Assembly (NCBI GenBank): GCA_028673005.1
Contig: CM054117.1
Span: 1 to 64,000 of the forward strand
Reading direction: 5' to 3'
From: Tanypteryx hageni
Taxonomy: Eukaryota; Arthropoda; Insecta; Odonata; Petaluridae
DNA length: 64,000 nt
Made by a program: the position numbers and the translations under genes. Positions 55,432 through 64,000 of this stretch are shown here, piece after piece. Each line of letters begins with the position of its first letter. The stretch's first letter is position 1. A model generated the notes under the pieces. The model searched no databases. It was not told where the DNA came from and was given only the letters and a program-made list of their open reading frames with translations.

Positions 55432-55915
55432 TCATTTTACATTAATCTCGCATAATCCCTTAAAGTACTTGAAAATAGTTAAACGATACGATACACCTTT
55501 GGTGACACTGCTGCTGCCTACACGAAATCAAATATAATACACTGGCAAAATGACAAGAAATATATTAACAATTATATTGGAGTGACATGTTACAAAGCAG
55601 AAATATAATAAGATACTTTATAGAAATGTCCACTTGAGTAATCACAAACGATACGAAAAGAATTCGACTCGCAGGGTAAACTGCCGCGGGTCAGGTGTGC
55701 CCATCTCCCACTCCATCTCTCTCTCCTGGCCGCACGTCTGCGACGTTGTCAGATCAGAAGTCCCCTAGTTCGCACTGTATTGCGGATAGAGAACACTGCA
55801 CTCGCGAAAGCATATTGATTCTTGCCCCTCGATCGTCGCGTTCTCTTCTGGGCTAATGTCTGTTGCTATAAAAGAAGGAACTCTGTACATGCATGCAAAG
55901 CCAAAGTACTCGCGT
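55432..55915 (+). repeat. LTR-like repeat, copy 2, inserted in the Tigger transposase
   Basis: Collinear with 29650-30172, with the same TATA-like 'gctataaaag' near 55866. It interrupts the second Tigger transposase at codons corresponding to the region before KTYTAAEERR. Solo LTR is the simplest reading. No internal gag-pol region is attached. Confidence 0.6.
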
Positions 55916-55972
55916 TAGCCGAAGTACTCGCGTTTTCCGAAGTACTCGTGTTTGCCAAAGTACGAGCGTATG
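55899..55972 (+). repeat. 18-bp minisatellite, about four units
   Basis: Units of 'gccgaagtactcgcgttt' with variants (gccaaag..., tccgaag..., ...tacgagcgta). The unit also occurs once at the end of the other LTR-like copy (30158-30173), so it expanded here. Confidence 0.85.
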
Positions 55973-55974
55973 CT

Positions 55975-57635
55975 GGGGTGTGTGCATATCCAGGGGTTGC
56001 GTCGTTTGCTGGAGAACTGATGGGGAACTCTATAAATTATCAAAAGAGGGAAAAATGCTGCAGTTTGAGAAGGAATTATTTTCCAAAACAGCTGTTTCAT
56101 CAGCATTGAACATCTATCAAGAACAGTAGCCACCTTCCCCAATAATATCAGTCAACTGTCAACTTCATCATCAATCTACAATTTAAGTAGGCATTCCATT
56201 TCATCCATAATGTTCGGCCTTATTCTATGGCTAGACACCATTTTAATTAAAACACCTCCATTATATACACGTTCCATAATTCTTTTTTCTTTTCCTGCCT
56301 TTCTCACGTGATTCTCCTGAATCCTTTGAATTGGTTTCCTTATTATCAGCCATTTCCATCACAAATAAGGGCTAATAATGTCCAATAAATATCGAGCACC
56401 AAATATTGGATGCGAGCACAATCGCAGCTAGCTGGAACTGACTGTGATGCTGTGCAATTCCGAGTCCAAGCCGAGGGAGCATGTTCAATCACACGTTTTA
56501 ACGTTTAATATTCCAGGTGTTTGATAAGCAGATGTTTCATAGTCAGACGATGCCTGTAACATTAACCAAAAATTTTGTTTATCATAATGCCTTTATTTAA
56601 AGAATATTTTCAATAAATTAAAATAACAATGTACTAACCATTTTGACAAGCAACTATATTTTTAAAAAATTTAAACAGCCTACTATATTTTTTATAAAAT
56701 GTATGCAAGCGTAGCTTTGTCTTGGGCTACTATTCTCTCGATATTATAAATTTGCAATGGTCATCATGATGTGTAATGCTCACTCTGATCTGAAAATCTT
56801 GCGACTGGTATAAAACTCTTAGGTACTTCTAGAAGGGATGGAAATCTGAAATTTGGCATGCAGGTAGGTCTAGTGGCACAACCAATGAGAGAAGTGGAAA
56901 GTCGCAAAAAAGTTAATATTTAAGTACTCTCTTTAAATTTCATAATCCCAAAAAGAAAAGCATTGGATTCTAAAAATGCATTTTAAAATTACTTAAATTG
57001 GGATGCAAATTCAGGAAAAGAACAGTTGCCTAGCTGAAGTAATGGAGTCGTTAATTTATTAATGCAGAAGTCGGATACTTACTGAATTAGCATTAATATC
57101 TGCTTTAAATTGGAAAAATAGTGAAATTTTGCTCTCTTCAACAATGGAAATGTATGAAAACCTTAGCAACAATCTCATTGCTTTTGAAGGGACCCTCAAT
57201 TCTTTTAATGGAAATTATAGAGGTTTGAATGCTTTTAATGTAAATTAATGCCCTCATAACGGATTATAGTAGAACTTCCATAACTTGAATCTCAAGGGAA
57301 AGTAAAAATTCTTAGGGTTACTAAAAATTAAAATTACAGAAATATATTTTTTTATTATTTGTATATATATGCTGGAACTTCCGCAATTCCAATCTCAAGA
57401 GAAAGTAAGAACTATTCGAGTTAATAGAAAAATTGAGTCAAACATTATTTCTTTCTATTTTAAATAATAATCCCCATGGTAGGAATAAGGAAACAGCTAG
57501 CAAAGGGGGTGCTTGGTGAGCGGGATTAATTTAATATAATATGGCAGCAAATATGAAAGGGAGAAAGAAACATTTTTGTTATTATTATTGATAATTGATA
57601 GTAGCTCGATAACTTTGGCTAAGATTAATAAAGGT
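55975..57635. other. ZAD-gene intron DNA without recognised gene
   Basis: AT-rich. On the minus strand near 56085 'gctgatgaaacagctgtttt' is a palindromic hairpin-like motif. At 57265-57435 two tandem diverged copies share 'gaacttcc..aa.tt.aatctcaag'. Neither is assigned. Confidence 0.4.
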
Positions 57636-58700
57636 GAAATACTCCTTTAGCCAAACAATTAGAGGGTTACAACACCCAATGCATTTCGCCCACAAGGTGG
57701 GCATCGTCAGGGGTAAAACCTGTTTCAACGGTGACTGGAAGCCAACTGCCAGGTTTGAAACGGAAAGTATTAAGAAGACGACCGAGAAACAAGTGAAACG
57801 CGGAAAGATTTTTCGGCGTGTGTGTCGTTTAAATCTGTCAATTTGTATAGGGTCTTGTTGAAATCTGTGTCCGTGTTCATAAGTGTATCGCGGTTTTTGT
57901 AAATGTGAAGGTTTTCTAACGAGTTTAGTGAGTTATGGGCTGAAGTTATCAGTGTTAAATCGTTTACGTGTATACTATGACCTGTTTCAAAGATGTGGTT
58001 GGCAACGCTTGATGTTTCAAAACGATTATATTTATAGTGAGCCATGTGTTCCTTGAAGCGTGTTATTAGTTTCCTTCTTGTTTGTCCTATGTACTTTTTG
58101 TCGCAGTGTGAGCATTGTATTTTATAAATACCGGACTTGTTCAAAGATTCTGTTGTCTTTTGTACTGCCCAGTAAATTTTTCAAATTATAAGGATTTGTA
58201 TATGTTATGGTATAATTCTTATGTTTAAAAATTTGTTCAAGCCTCTGTTTAATGGTGTCTAATTTAAGGGAAGTGGCATTGGACAAAGTTTTATTAAAGT
58301 TATGTTTTCTCACTAATTTATTAATTAAAGTATTATCGTATCCAAGTTTAGTGGCAATTTGTTTTATGTGTTTAAGTTCCTTTGCATATCTGATTTTATT
58401 GAGGGGGATGTTACATAATCTGTGTTAAAAATTGAAACACAGCTATTTTTTGGTTCATAGGGTGAAAGGAGTTGTTAGGAATAAAGTTATCAGTATGTGT
58501 AGGTTTTCCAAAAATGTCAAACTCAATGTGTTGTCTATTGTTTATGATAAGCAAGTCCAAAAATGGCAAGGTGTTGTTTTCTTGAAGTTCATAAGAGAAC
58601 TTAATTGAAGGATATATAAAATCAGATATGCAAAGGAACTTAAACACATAAAACGATGTAGGAAGTTTATTTTTACCTGAGCAGCATTTCATGGTGATTC
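57636..58700 (-). pseudogene. Second PLE family: RT end and GIY-YIG domain, 5'-truncated, with 3' terminal repeat
   Basis: Minus-strand frames: 58411-58692 has ENNTLPFLDLLIINNRQHIE and FDIFGKPTHTDNFIPNN (end of PLE RT). 58122-58313 has ATSLKLDTIKQRLEQIF (linker). 57770-58144 has SGIYKIQCSHCDKKYIGQTR with CxxC between GIY and YIG, and RRKLITRFKEHMAHYK. Two frame breaks. Downstream, 57636-57745 is a terminal repeat shared with 61940-62065 and contains a hammerhead-like motif. A family distinct from the TA-family. Confidence 0.85.
57674..57714 (-). ncRNA. Hammerhead-ribozyme-like motif in PLE terminal repeat, copy 1
   Basis: The minus strand reads ACCC, CTGACGA, T, GCCCAC-CTT-GTGGGC, GAAA, TGCATT, GGGT. 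CTGANGA and GAAA are the invariant hammerhead core halves. GCCCAC/GTGGGC is a perfect 6-bp stem II, and ACCC/GGGT can form the base of stem I. ATT is an acceptable NUH cleavage triplet. Stem III would be the palindrome ATGCAT, too short for a monomer but able to pair between two molecules, as described for PLE and retrozyme hammerheads. Activity is not shown. Confidence 0.7.
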
Positions 58701-58880
58701 GTTGATATTGTTTATCGTCACCTATACCATCGATGAGTATTTTTAACCTGCGATGACTGATGGGCTACCGTCCCCGGTGGGGCGTCGACGCCGCACTTCG
58801 TGGCCTATTGTGCAATTACTATGTAGGGTAGGTTATAGCAGGTGATTGTGTTAACTGCGCATTATAATTATGTAATAAAA
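58700..58880. other. Spacer with GC-rich patch
   Basis: A GC-rich island 'gtccccggtggggcgtcgac' at 58770-58789 in AT-rich surroundings. No gene. Confidence 0.4.
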
Positions 58881-58884
58881 GATG

Positions 58885-59640
58885 TAATTCATTTTAACCT
58901 ACCTTCCACTTTTTGTGAGATAAGTAGGCTTCTCCAAAAATGGCGAAAGCGCACTCGATTTTCGCCGCGAAAATCATCGTTTTTTCCGTTATAAAAATAC
59001 GAACTACAAAAACAGCGAATTTAGCTGTAAATACCTTAGTGCTTTTAAGTAGTCGAAACTTCCCTATTTCATGGGAAAAAATTTTTGCGGGGTTCATCCG
59101 GTTCGGCATCGGCCCGGCTCGAAATTCATCAAAACGCTAAAAGACAAATGAGAAAAAACCACGGGGGTAGGTGTCTGCAAATAGTAGTTTTATATAAAGT
59201 ATTAAATTATGCGTAAATTAATGCTTTTTCTAACGCCTACCCCCCGTGGTTCTTACGGCATATGAGGTTCCATGACGTCTTTTTTTGAAATTTCCCGCGC
59301 CGGTAATGCAAAAATTAAATTACTACATAACTCGACAGGACCACTCGTAATTTATTTCATCCTCTATTGAGACTATAATTTTAAGTTTGTTTTTATATTC
59401 TGTAACCGTCTATTGGTTTTGGCATCGTTTTAAGTGACCTGCCAACTCGATGAAATATTTTTGCGAGGTTTCTATTGTTCGCCGTGAGCCGGACTCGAAT
59501 TTTCTTATAGCCCTAATACGACTGCAGAATAACTGCTATAGGTAGATGGTTAAAAATACATTTGATACATATATTCCTTAATCACGCTTTAAGTTGATTA
59601 TTTTACTAACACCTATTTTACTTATTTCCTAAAATGTTCA
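58885..59640. repeat. Diverged tandem duplication with a foldback at 59159-59257
   Basis: Two direct copies (about 58940-59250 and 59370-59640) share 'tttttgcg.ggtt', 'gccgg.ctcgaa' and the 'taggtg...taaatta' region. In the first copy 'accacgggggtaggtg' (59159) and 'cctaccccccgtggt' (59239) form inverted ends of a 95-bp foldback. Short open frames are not coding by any evidence seen. Confidence 0.6.
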
Positions 59641-60394
59641 GGGTTTTCCGAAAAAACTGATGCAGCACTAAATTTTCTCCAATATAATTTTTATTGGATA
59701 AAGCTCCACGGATCAAATTATTTTATTATTGTTAATTTATACAACTCAAGGGATAGGGAATTTACTGATAAAATATTTTTTAAATGTGTAAGAATTAATT
59801 TTCTAAAGAAATTCTTACTAAACCTAACGATGACAGCAGTAATTCTATTAGGAAGATTATGTAATCCATTGGTATAATTACTTACAATAATTATACGATA
59901 TTGTCTGTAATAGCCATCTGTCTTGAGAAATTAGAATTACTAATCCTAATTGCTGTCTCAGTGTGGCGAGAGGGTGTAACAGGTATCTGAAATTCTTCCA
60001 AATTAAATACCTGGTTAAAGCAGTGGGTACCTATCATTACTTACAGAATTTATATATTTGACCTGTATTACACGAAATGTTATACATTTATTTAAACTAA
60101 ATAATTGCACAGTTTTGAAATGTATTTTATTAGCCAATTCATTTTACTTAATCGATCAGCCTTCCTTCATCGCTTGTTCATCGGAGAATGTAATTATTTT
60201 TTTTCACATTTTCCATAATATATGTATTTATAGGGTTCACAAAATTTTGGACTGATATTTTTGCTGTAGAAAAGCAAGTCGAAGATTATTCTAAACTGGA
60301 GATTGTCATTGTAGTGATCTCCTTGGTATTATCACATTTCCTCATAGTTGCCTTATATTGTTTGTAATCTTTCATTTTTTTTAATAATTCCCAG
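59641..60394 (+). other. ZAD-gene intron end
   Basis: AT-rich, no gene or repeat recognised. Ends in polypyrimidine tract 'cattttttttaataattcccag'-type acceptor (last 12: ataattcccag preceded by T-run). Confidence 0.5.
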
Positions 60395-60523
60395 GTCATA
60401 TTTCGAGGAAAAGGAATGTCCATCATCGATGTATCTCAACTAGGGGAAGTTTCAGCAGCTCTTCCTCCAACCTGCACCATTGCAGAAAGCCTGAAAAAAT
60501 CAATCTTATTCAGAGTTCCATGA
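60395..60523 (+). CDS. ZAD-domain protein, candidate terminal exon
   Basis: After acceptor 'ataattcccag' a phase-0 frame of 42 codons ends at TGA (60521-60523). It contains VIFRGKGMSIIDVSQLGEVS, LPPTCTIAESLKKS and the end ILFRVP. No C2H2 finger is present, so a protein made of these exons would be a finger-less ZAD isoform, unless finger exons lie outside this window. Support is a strong acceptor, compatible phase, same strand and a downstream AATAAA. Linking it to the upstream exons across 21 kb of transposons is inference. Confidence 0.45.
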   Translation, partial: VIFRGKGMSIIDVSQLGEVSAALPPTCTIAESLKKSILFRVP

Positions 60524-60668
60524 CTTCTTCCTGATGAGCATTCCATTATTGCGACTAATTGTCTCAGCATCATGTTTTTTTCTAGTAACGTTAAACATTA
60601 TTAAAGCTTGAAGTGTTTCTCAATGTTAACTGCTACCACTAGATGCATGTATGTCACAATTTTTTAAC

Positions 60669-60676
60669 AAATAAAA
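60669..60676 (+). terminator. Candidate polyadenylation signal
   Basis: AATAAA in 'aacaaataaaatttc', about 150 bases after the candidate terminal stop. 'tattaaagc' near 60601 is a weaker alternative. Confidence 0.45.
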
Positions 60677-61440
60677 TTTCTAAAGCAGTTTCATATTTTT
60701 CATTTGATAAGTGATATGTATTCCTAAAAATGTAAGCTGCCTTAAGATTTCTAAGTTATCGTGAGAGAAAGAGGACATATGCGTTTTTTCGAGTGATTAA
60801 TTCATATCTATTCTTAACTACTTCAGCATAAAAACTGCTTTGGCAATTTAAGGGTAGTTGCACTTGGCGCATACCAGTGGCTCCAAAAAAATGTTTTTCA
60901 TGTAAAATATCCAACTTTAAATTGTCAATTTAAAATTAATGAAAAAAATTCACTTTTTGTACTGGGATACTTTGTTTTCACTGCATCCTACCATCTCAAT
61001 GAGATGGTAAGAATTTATTGAGTATGATAGATTTTCATTTTGTGTCGTATAATACACGACAGAATGATTTATTCTTTAAAATATATTATAGAACAAATTA
61101 TGGCGCTAATTCCCCAATCAATAGGTTGCTGCAGACTGAATAAATATATCTCTTTGGATATTTTAACCTGTACATATAGAGATGTTAAGTGGTTATTTGA
61201 ATAATTATGTATTTAAATTAATTCAGAATGCTGATTACTGTTTTGTAAGCCTATATTTAAGGTATGCATGCATTTCAATTTAATGTAATATCTATCTTAC
61301 TATATTTTATTTTGTATGTGCTATTTAAATGTTTTGTATATTCTTGTAAATGGTTACATCACTTTACGATTAAATAAATAAAAAACTTTTAGTGAATCAT
61401 CCATTAAAGAATTTTACTAAGAATTAATATTAATCTTGGG
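60677..61440. other. AT-rich flank after the ZAD gene
   Basis: No gene recognised. A short inverted pair 'accatctcaatgagatggt' (60991-61009) forms a hairpin. Confidence 0.5.
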
Positions 61441-61939
61441 GCTCCGAACAGGAAACCGCATCTACCCCCTACTTATTGAAGGCCTGCACTGCTAATGATT
61501 GATAATTTTACTCAAGTTCAAGAGAAGGCATTAATAAATTTTAGCTCTTTATGTCCTTTGATATGCACTGTGATAATCATGAGCCTACTAGACTAAAATC
61601 TTGTCTGGATAATGTTATAACCTCCTTTCCAAAAGAATTATATAAATTTGAAGTAATATACTCATGTCTATCTAACCATTCAGCATTAGAATTCCATGTT
61701 AAAACTACAGCCAGTAATAGTAGATTGAGCAATTCCCACTCCATTCTCATGAGGCCTATCACTTCTGTAGGAATAAACAATTTCAAATTCTTGCTAAGGT
61801 CAACTGATACAGTTTGCTTACTATCAAAGAGGGAAATCAATCTTTTTTGAAGTATTTATTAGTATGTTTGAACACTTTCCCTAAGAAATTAATGAATCAA
61901 ACTTATAATAATAAATTTAAAAATAAATTGTTTACTCCC

Positions 61940-62065
61940 GAGTTAATAAAGGTAAAGTACTCCTTTAGCCAAACAATTAGAGGGTTACAACACCCAATGC
62001 ATTTCGCCCACGAGGTGGGCATCATCAGGGGTAAAACCTGTTTCAACAGTGACTGGGAGCCAAGA
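61940..62065 (-). mobile_element. PLE terminal repeat (second family), copy inserted in a LINE
   Basis: Shares 'ctcctttagccaaacaatta', 'gagggttacaacacccaatg', 'gtgggcatc.tcaggggt' and 'tgtttcaac.gtgactgg' with 57636-57745. It interrupts the LINE fragment between its linker and RT. No PLE coding sequence is attached. Confidence 0.8.
61992..62032 (-). ncRNA. Hammerhead-ribozyme-like motif in PLE terminal repeat, copy 2
   Basis: Same layout as 57674-57714 with CTGATGA in place of CTGACGA and stem II loop CTC in place of CTT: the only differences fall at the free N of CTGANGA and in a loop, and all paired and invariant positions are kept. Stem II GCCCAC/GTGGGC, GAAA, palindrome ATGCAT, triplet ATT and stem I base ACCC/GGGT are all present. 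Confidence 0.72.
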
Positions 62066-62194
62066 GGCAGTTGTGCTAAAACTGTGCCCGTCTACAAAAA
62101 AGGGGATAAGGTGTTACCCTGTAACTATCATCCAGTCTCCATTGTCCCTATCACAGGCAACGTTTTTGAAACCACAATTAAAAGTCAATTATAT

Positions 62195-64000
62195 CATCAT
62201 CATCATAGGTAGTCTGTCCGTAGACAGGTCCGTGATTATTCATGGTTAAACCTGGTTCTCCATATACTCCTATTTTCCGCTGTCCTCTTCATATCTTGAT
62301 AACTCTCTTTCCCTTTCAAATCGTCTATCAGCTGATACCTTTTCCTACCTCTTTCCCTTTTCCCATCTAGTTTTCCTTCTAACACATCTTTAATCATACT
62401 CTCTCTCCTCATGTAATGTCCAACCCAGTTAGCCTTCCTCTTTCTGATAGTCTGTATAATCATTCGCTTCTCTCCTATTCTTCGTAGCACTTCATCGTTT
62501 TTCATCCTATCTGTCCATTTTATCTTCAGCATTCTCCTCCAAGTCCACATTTCAAAGCTTTCCAAGTATTTGATGTCATTTTTCCTTAGCGTCCATGTTT
62601 CTGCCCCATACAATGCTATACTCCATACGTAGCATTTTATCAACTTCTTGCGGATATCTTCCCTTATATTCCCTGTAAGTAGTTGTTTCTTTCTCCTGAA
62701 AGCCGCTTTTGCTTTTCCTATTCTAGTTTTGATCTCATCCGTACATTTTGCCTCTCGTGTTATGATACTTATATTCTGAAACTTGTTCTAATGGCTTTCC
62801 CCCAATAGTTATGTTCAGATTCTCTTCTTTACCCGATATTCGAATGACCTTGGATTTTTCTGTATTTATTTCCATACCGTATTTTCTACCTGTTATCACT
62901 AGTCTATTTATCATTTTTTGTAGTTCCTCTTCCTTTCTTGCTAGAAGTACTTGATCATCTGCGTATTTTACTATTCTTATAATCCTTCCTCCAATTTTGA
63001 AATCCCCTGTGCCTTCTAAAGCTTCTTGCATTAGACTTTCTCCATATATATTGAATAGGGTTGGCGATAGGCAGCAGCCTTGTCTTACTCCTCTACCGAT
63101 ATTTATTCCGCAGGTGTCCACATTCTCAAACCTAACCTTTACAACTTGATTCTCATATAGATTCCTAATCAATCTCCTGTCTTTCCAGTCTACACCTATA
63201 TCCTTTAATATCTTCATCAACTTTACCCAATTTACTCTATCAAAGGCCTTCTGCCAGTCTACGAAACATGCGCAGATATCTTGACTGTATTCTATTGCCC
63301 TTTCTGATATGATTCTAACTACTCCTATAGCATCTCTAGTTCCTCGTCCTTTTCTGAAACCGAATTGATCTTCCCCTATTATTTCTTCTGCCTTTTTCTC
63401 CAGCCTTTTATTAAGAATCCTCGTGATGATCTTCGATGTGTGTGACAGAAGGCTTATAGTTCTGTAATCTTTACACTGCATTGCCTTTGGCTTCTTCTTT
63501 AGAGGGATCATTGTTACTTCTAGGAAATCCTGAGGCCATTCTCCCGTGTCGTAAATCTTATTAATTAATTTCGTGATCGCTTTTAGTCCTGATCCTATGA
63601 CTTTAAGTATCTCAGCCGGTATTCCATCGCTGCCCGTGGCTTTCCCCTTCTTTAGTTCCACTATCGCCTTTTCTACTTCGCTCTCCATAATACTTGGTCC
63701 TAAGTTGTCTTCTTCAATGTTTTTCTCATTTTCCAGTTCTATTTTCCCCTCTCCTGCCTGTTTGCCGTATAATTCCTTAATGTATTCTTCCCATACCTGT
63801 GCTACATCCTTTGTTTCTGAGACTATCTTCCCATCCGTATTCATAATTCCTTTACCACAAATTCCATTAGACTTCTTATCTTCTAATTCCAGTGCCCTAG
63901 CGTACATCATATCGTACCGTCCTAACTTCTCCATTTGTTCTATTTCATCACATTTTCCTTTTATCCAGTTTTCTCTAGCTTTATCTGTTACCCTTCTCAA
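62195..64000 (-). pseudogene. RTE-type LINE, element 2 (copy B), runs off the window
   Basis: The 3' end with the (ATG)n tail is at 62195-62207. Frame 62236-62643 (LYGAETWTLRK, FEMWTWRRMLKI, KANWVGHYMRR) and frame 62735-64000 (KGKATGSDGIPAEIL, EDQFGFRKGRGTRDA, CFVDWQKAFDRVNW, GRGVRQGCCLSPTLFN, VKYADDQVLLARKE) are nearly identical to copy A. Copy B keeps the base that copy A lost near 35005 but has its own 11-base deletion near 62771 that breaks the frame before the C-terminal part. The 5' half lies beyond position 64000. Confidence 0.88.

Larger units (their letters stand above)
52590..55435 (-). pseudogene. Second Tigger-type transposase, split by a second hAT element
   Basis: The minus-strand frame 55070-55435 has MPGFNIAKNRLTLRLGGNN, then GDIKLKPLLVYNSENPRAFK, WKSKTKAWVARLLFQKWF and NLDFKALLDDATG (around the second catalytic Asp, degraded from LLLDNAPGHP). 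The frame then heads into VVFLP, where the hAT element interrupts. On the far side (52590-52958) it resumes with the PPNT-type text and then WKNCYVLDAVRHTGSCWKD, MNGAWSKLCP, FQGFEETPETMIEEV and DDVRELLHSHEDL, the C-terminal region of TIGD1-like proteins. Stops and shifts are present. The 5' part is replaced by the LTR-like repeat at 55432. Confidence 0.8.
61440..62190 (+). pseudogene. Fragment of a CR1/jockey-like LINE, interrupted by PLE terminal repeat
   Basis: The + strand frame from about 61551 has HEPTRLKSCLDNVITSF then CLSNHSALEFHVK, matching the end of a LINE endonuclease (TR...SCLDnI...SDHsA; here SNHSA, so the catalytic Asp of SDH is lost). The next frame has FLKYLLVCLNTFPKK and LFTPELIK, the linker before the RT. 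After the terminal-repeat insertion at 61940-62065 comes KTVPVYKKGDKVLPCNYHPV and SIVPITGNVFE, the first RT motif (usually NYRPVS). The fragment is cut off by the RTE at 62195. Clade assignment is tentative. Confidence 0.65.

Noticed and set aside
56075..56105. Minus-strand CTGATGAAACAGCTGTTTT as a ribozyme
   Set aside because: A palindrome with no loop in place of stem II and no placed cleavage triplet. Could be chance or an old PLE end.
1..64000. CRISPR arrays, bacterial operons, phage or plasmid features
   Set aside because: Introns, SINEs, LINEs and PLEs show a eukaryotic genome. No regularly spaced direct repeats with unique spacers were seen.

Overview
This is a transposon-crowded eukaryotic window, almost certainly from an insect with a large, AT-rich genome. 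The argument rests on two host genes. Two split exons on the + strand (15154-15258 and 16151-16261) read as the N-terminal HAP1-type region of milton/TRAK, the kinesin adaptor for mitochondria. A chain of small phase-0 exons on the + strand, starting at 22700 and ending near 60523, begins with a zinc-finger-associated domain (ZAD), a domain expanded mainly in insects. There are no bacterial features. Long open frames are either reverse transcriptases and transposases or artefacts of simple repeats.

Layout. Positions 1-6000 are one polypyrimidine (CT-rich) satellite with a higher-order repeat. 6000-15150 is intergenic or intronic DNA holding degenerate dispersed repeats and a piggyBac-like element with TTAA ends (11309-13100). 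15154-17600 holds the two milton exons and three degenerate short-unit tandem arrays. 17600-22535 holds more dispersed repeats, an inverted Penelope-like terminal repeat in (TA)n and a 5'-truncated RTE-type LINE. 22700-60700 is the ZAD gene, with introns filled by mobile DNA: several Tigger/pogo elements, two hAT elements with intact terminal repeats and perfect 8-bp target duplications, two further RTE LINEs, three Penelope-like (PLE) bodies with GIY-YIG endonuclease domains, LTR-like repeats, tRNA-derived SINEs and an unassigned element with long inverted repeats. 61440-64000 holds a fragment of another LINE, cut by a PLE terminal repeat and then by a second copy of the RTE element seen at 34-37 kb.

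Most notable signals. (1) Hammerhead-ribozyme-like cores (CTGANGA, hairpin, GAAA) lie in the terminal repeats of two PLE families. Stem II sequence differs between family members but stays paired. In one family the cleavage triplet, stem I and a palindromic stem III can all be placed. (2) One PLE family sits in (TA)n microsatellites at almost every copy, often with a reverse-oriented partial terminal repeat. (3) Two unrelated hAT insertions each landed inside the coding region of a Tigger-type transposase. Removing either hAT and one target copy rejoins the Tigger frame. (4) The ZAD gene lacks a normal splice donor at exon 1 and is spread over about 38 kb. (5) The next milton exon is not visible, so a second gene lies where milton should continue.

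Limits: all family assignments are by reading motifs. No database search, alignment score or structure prediction was run.
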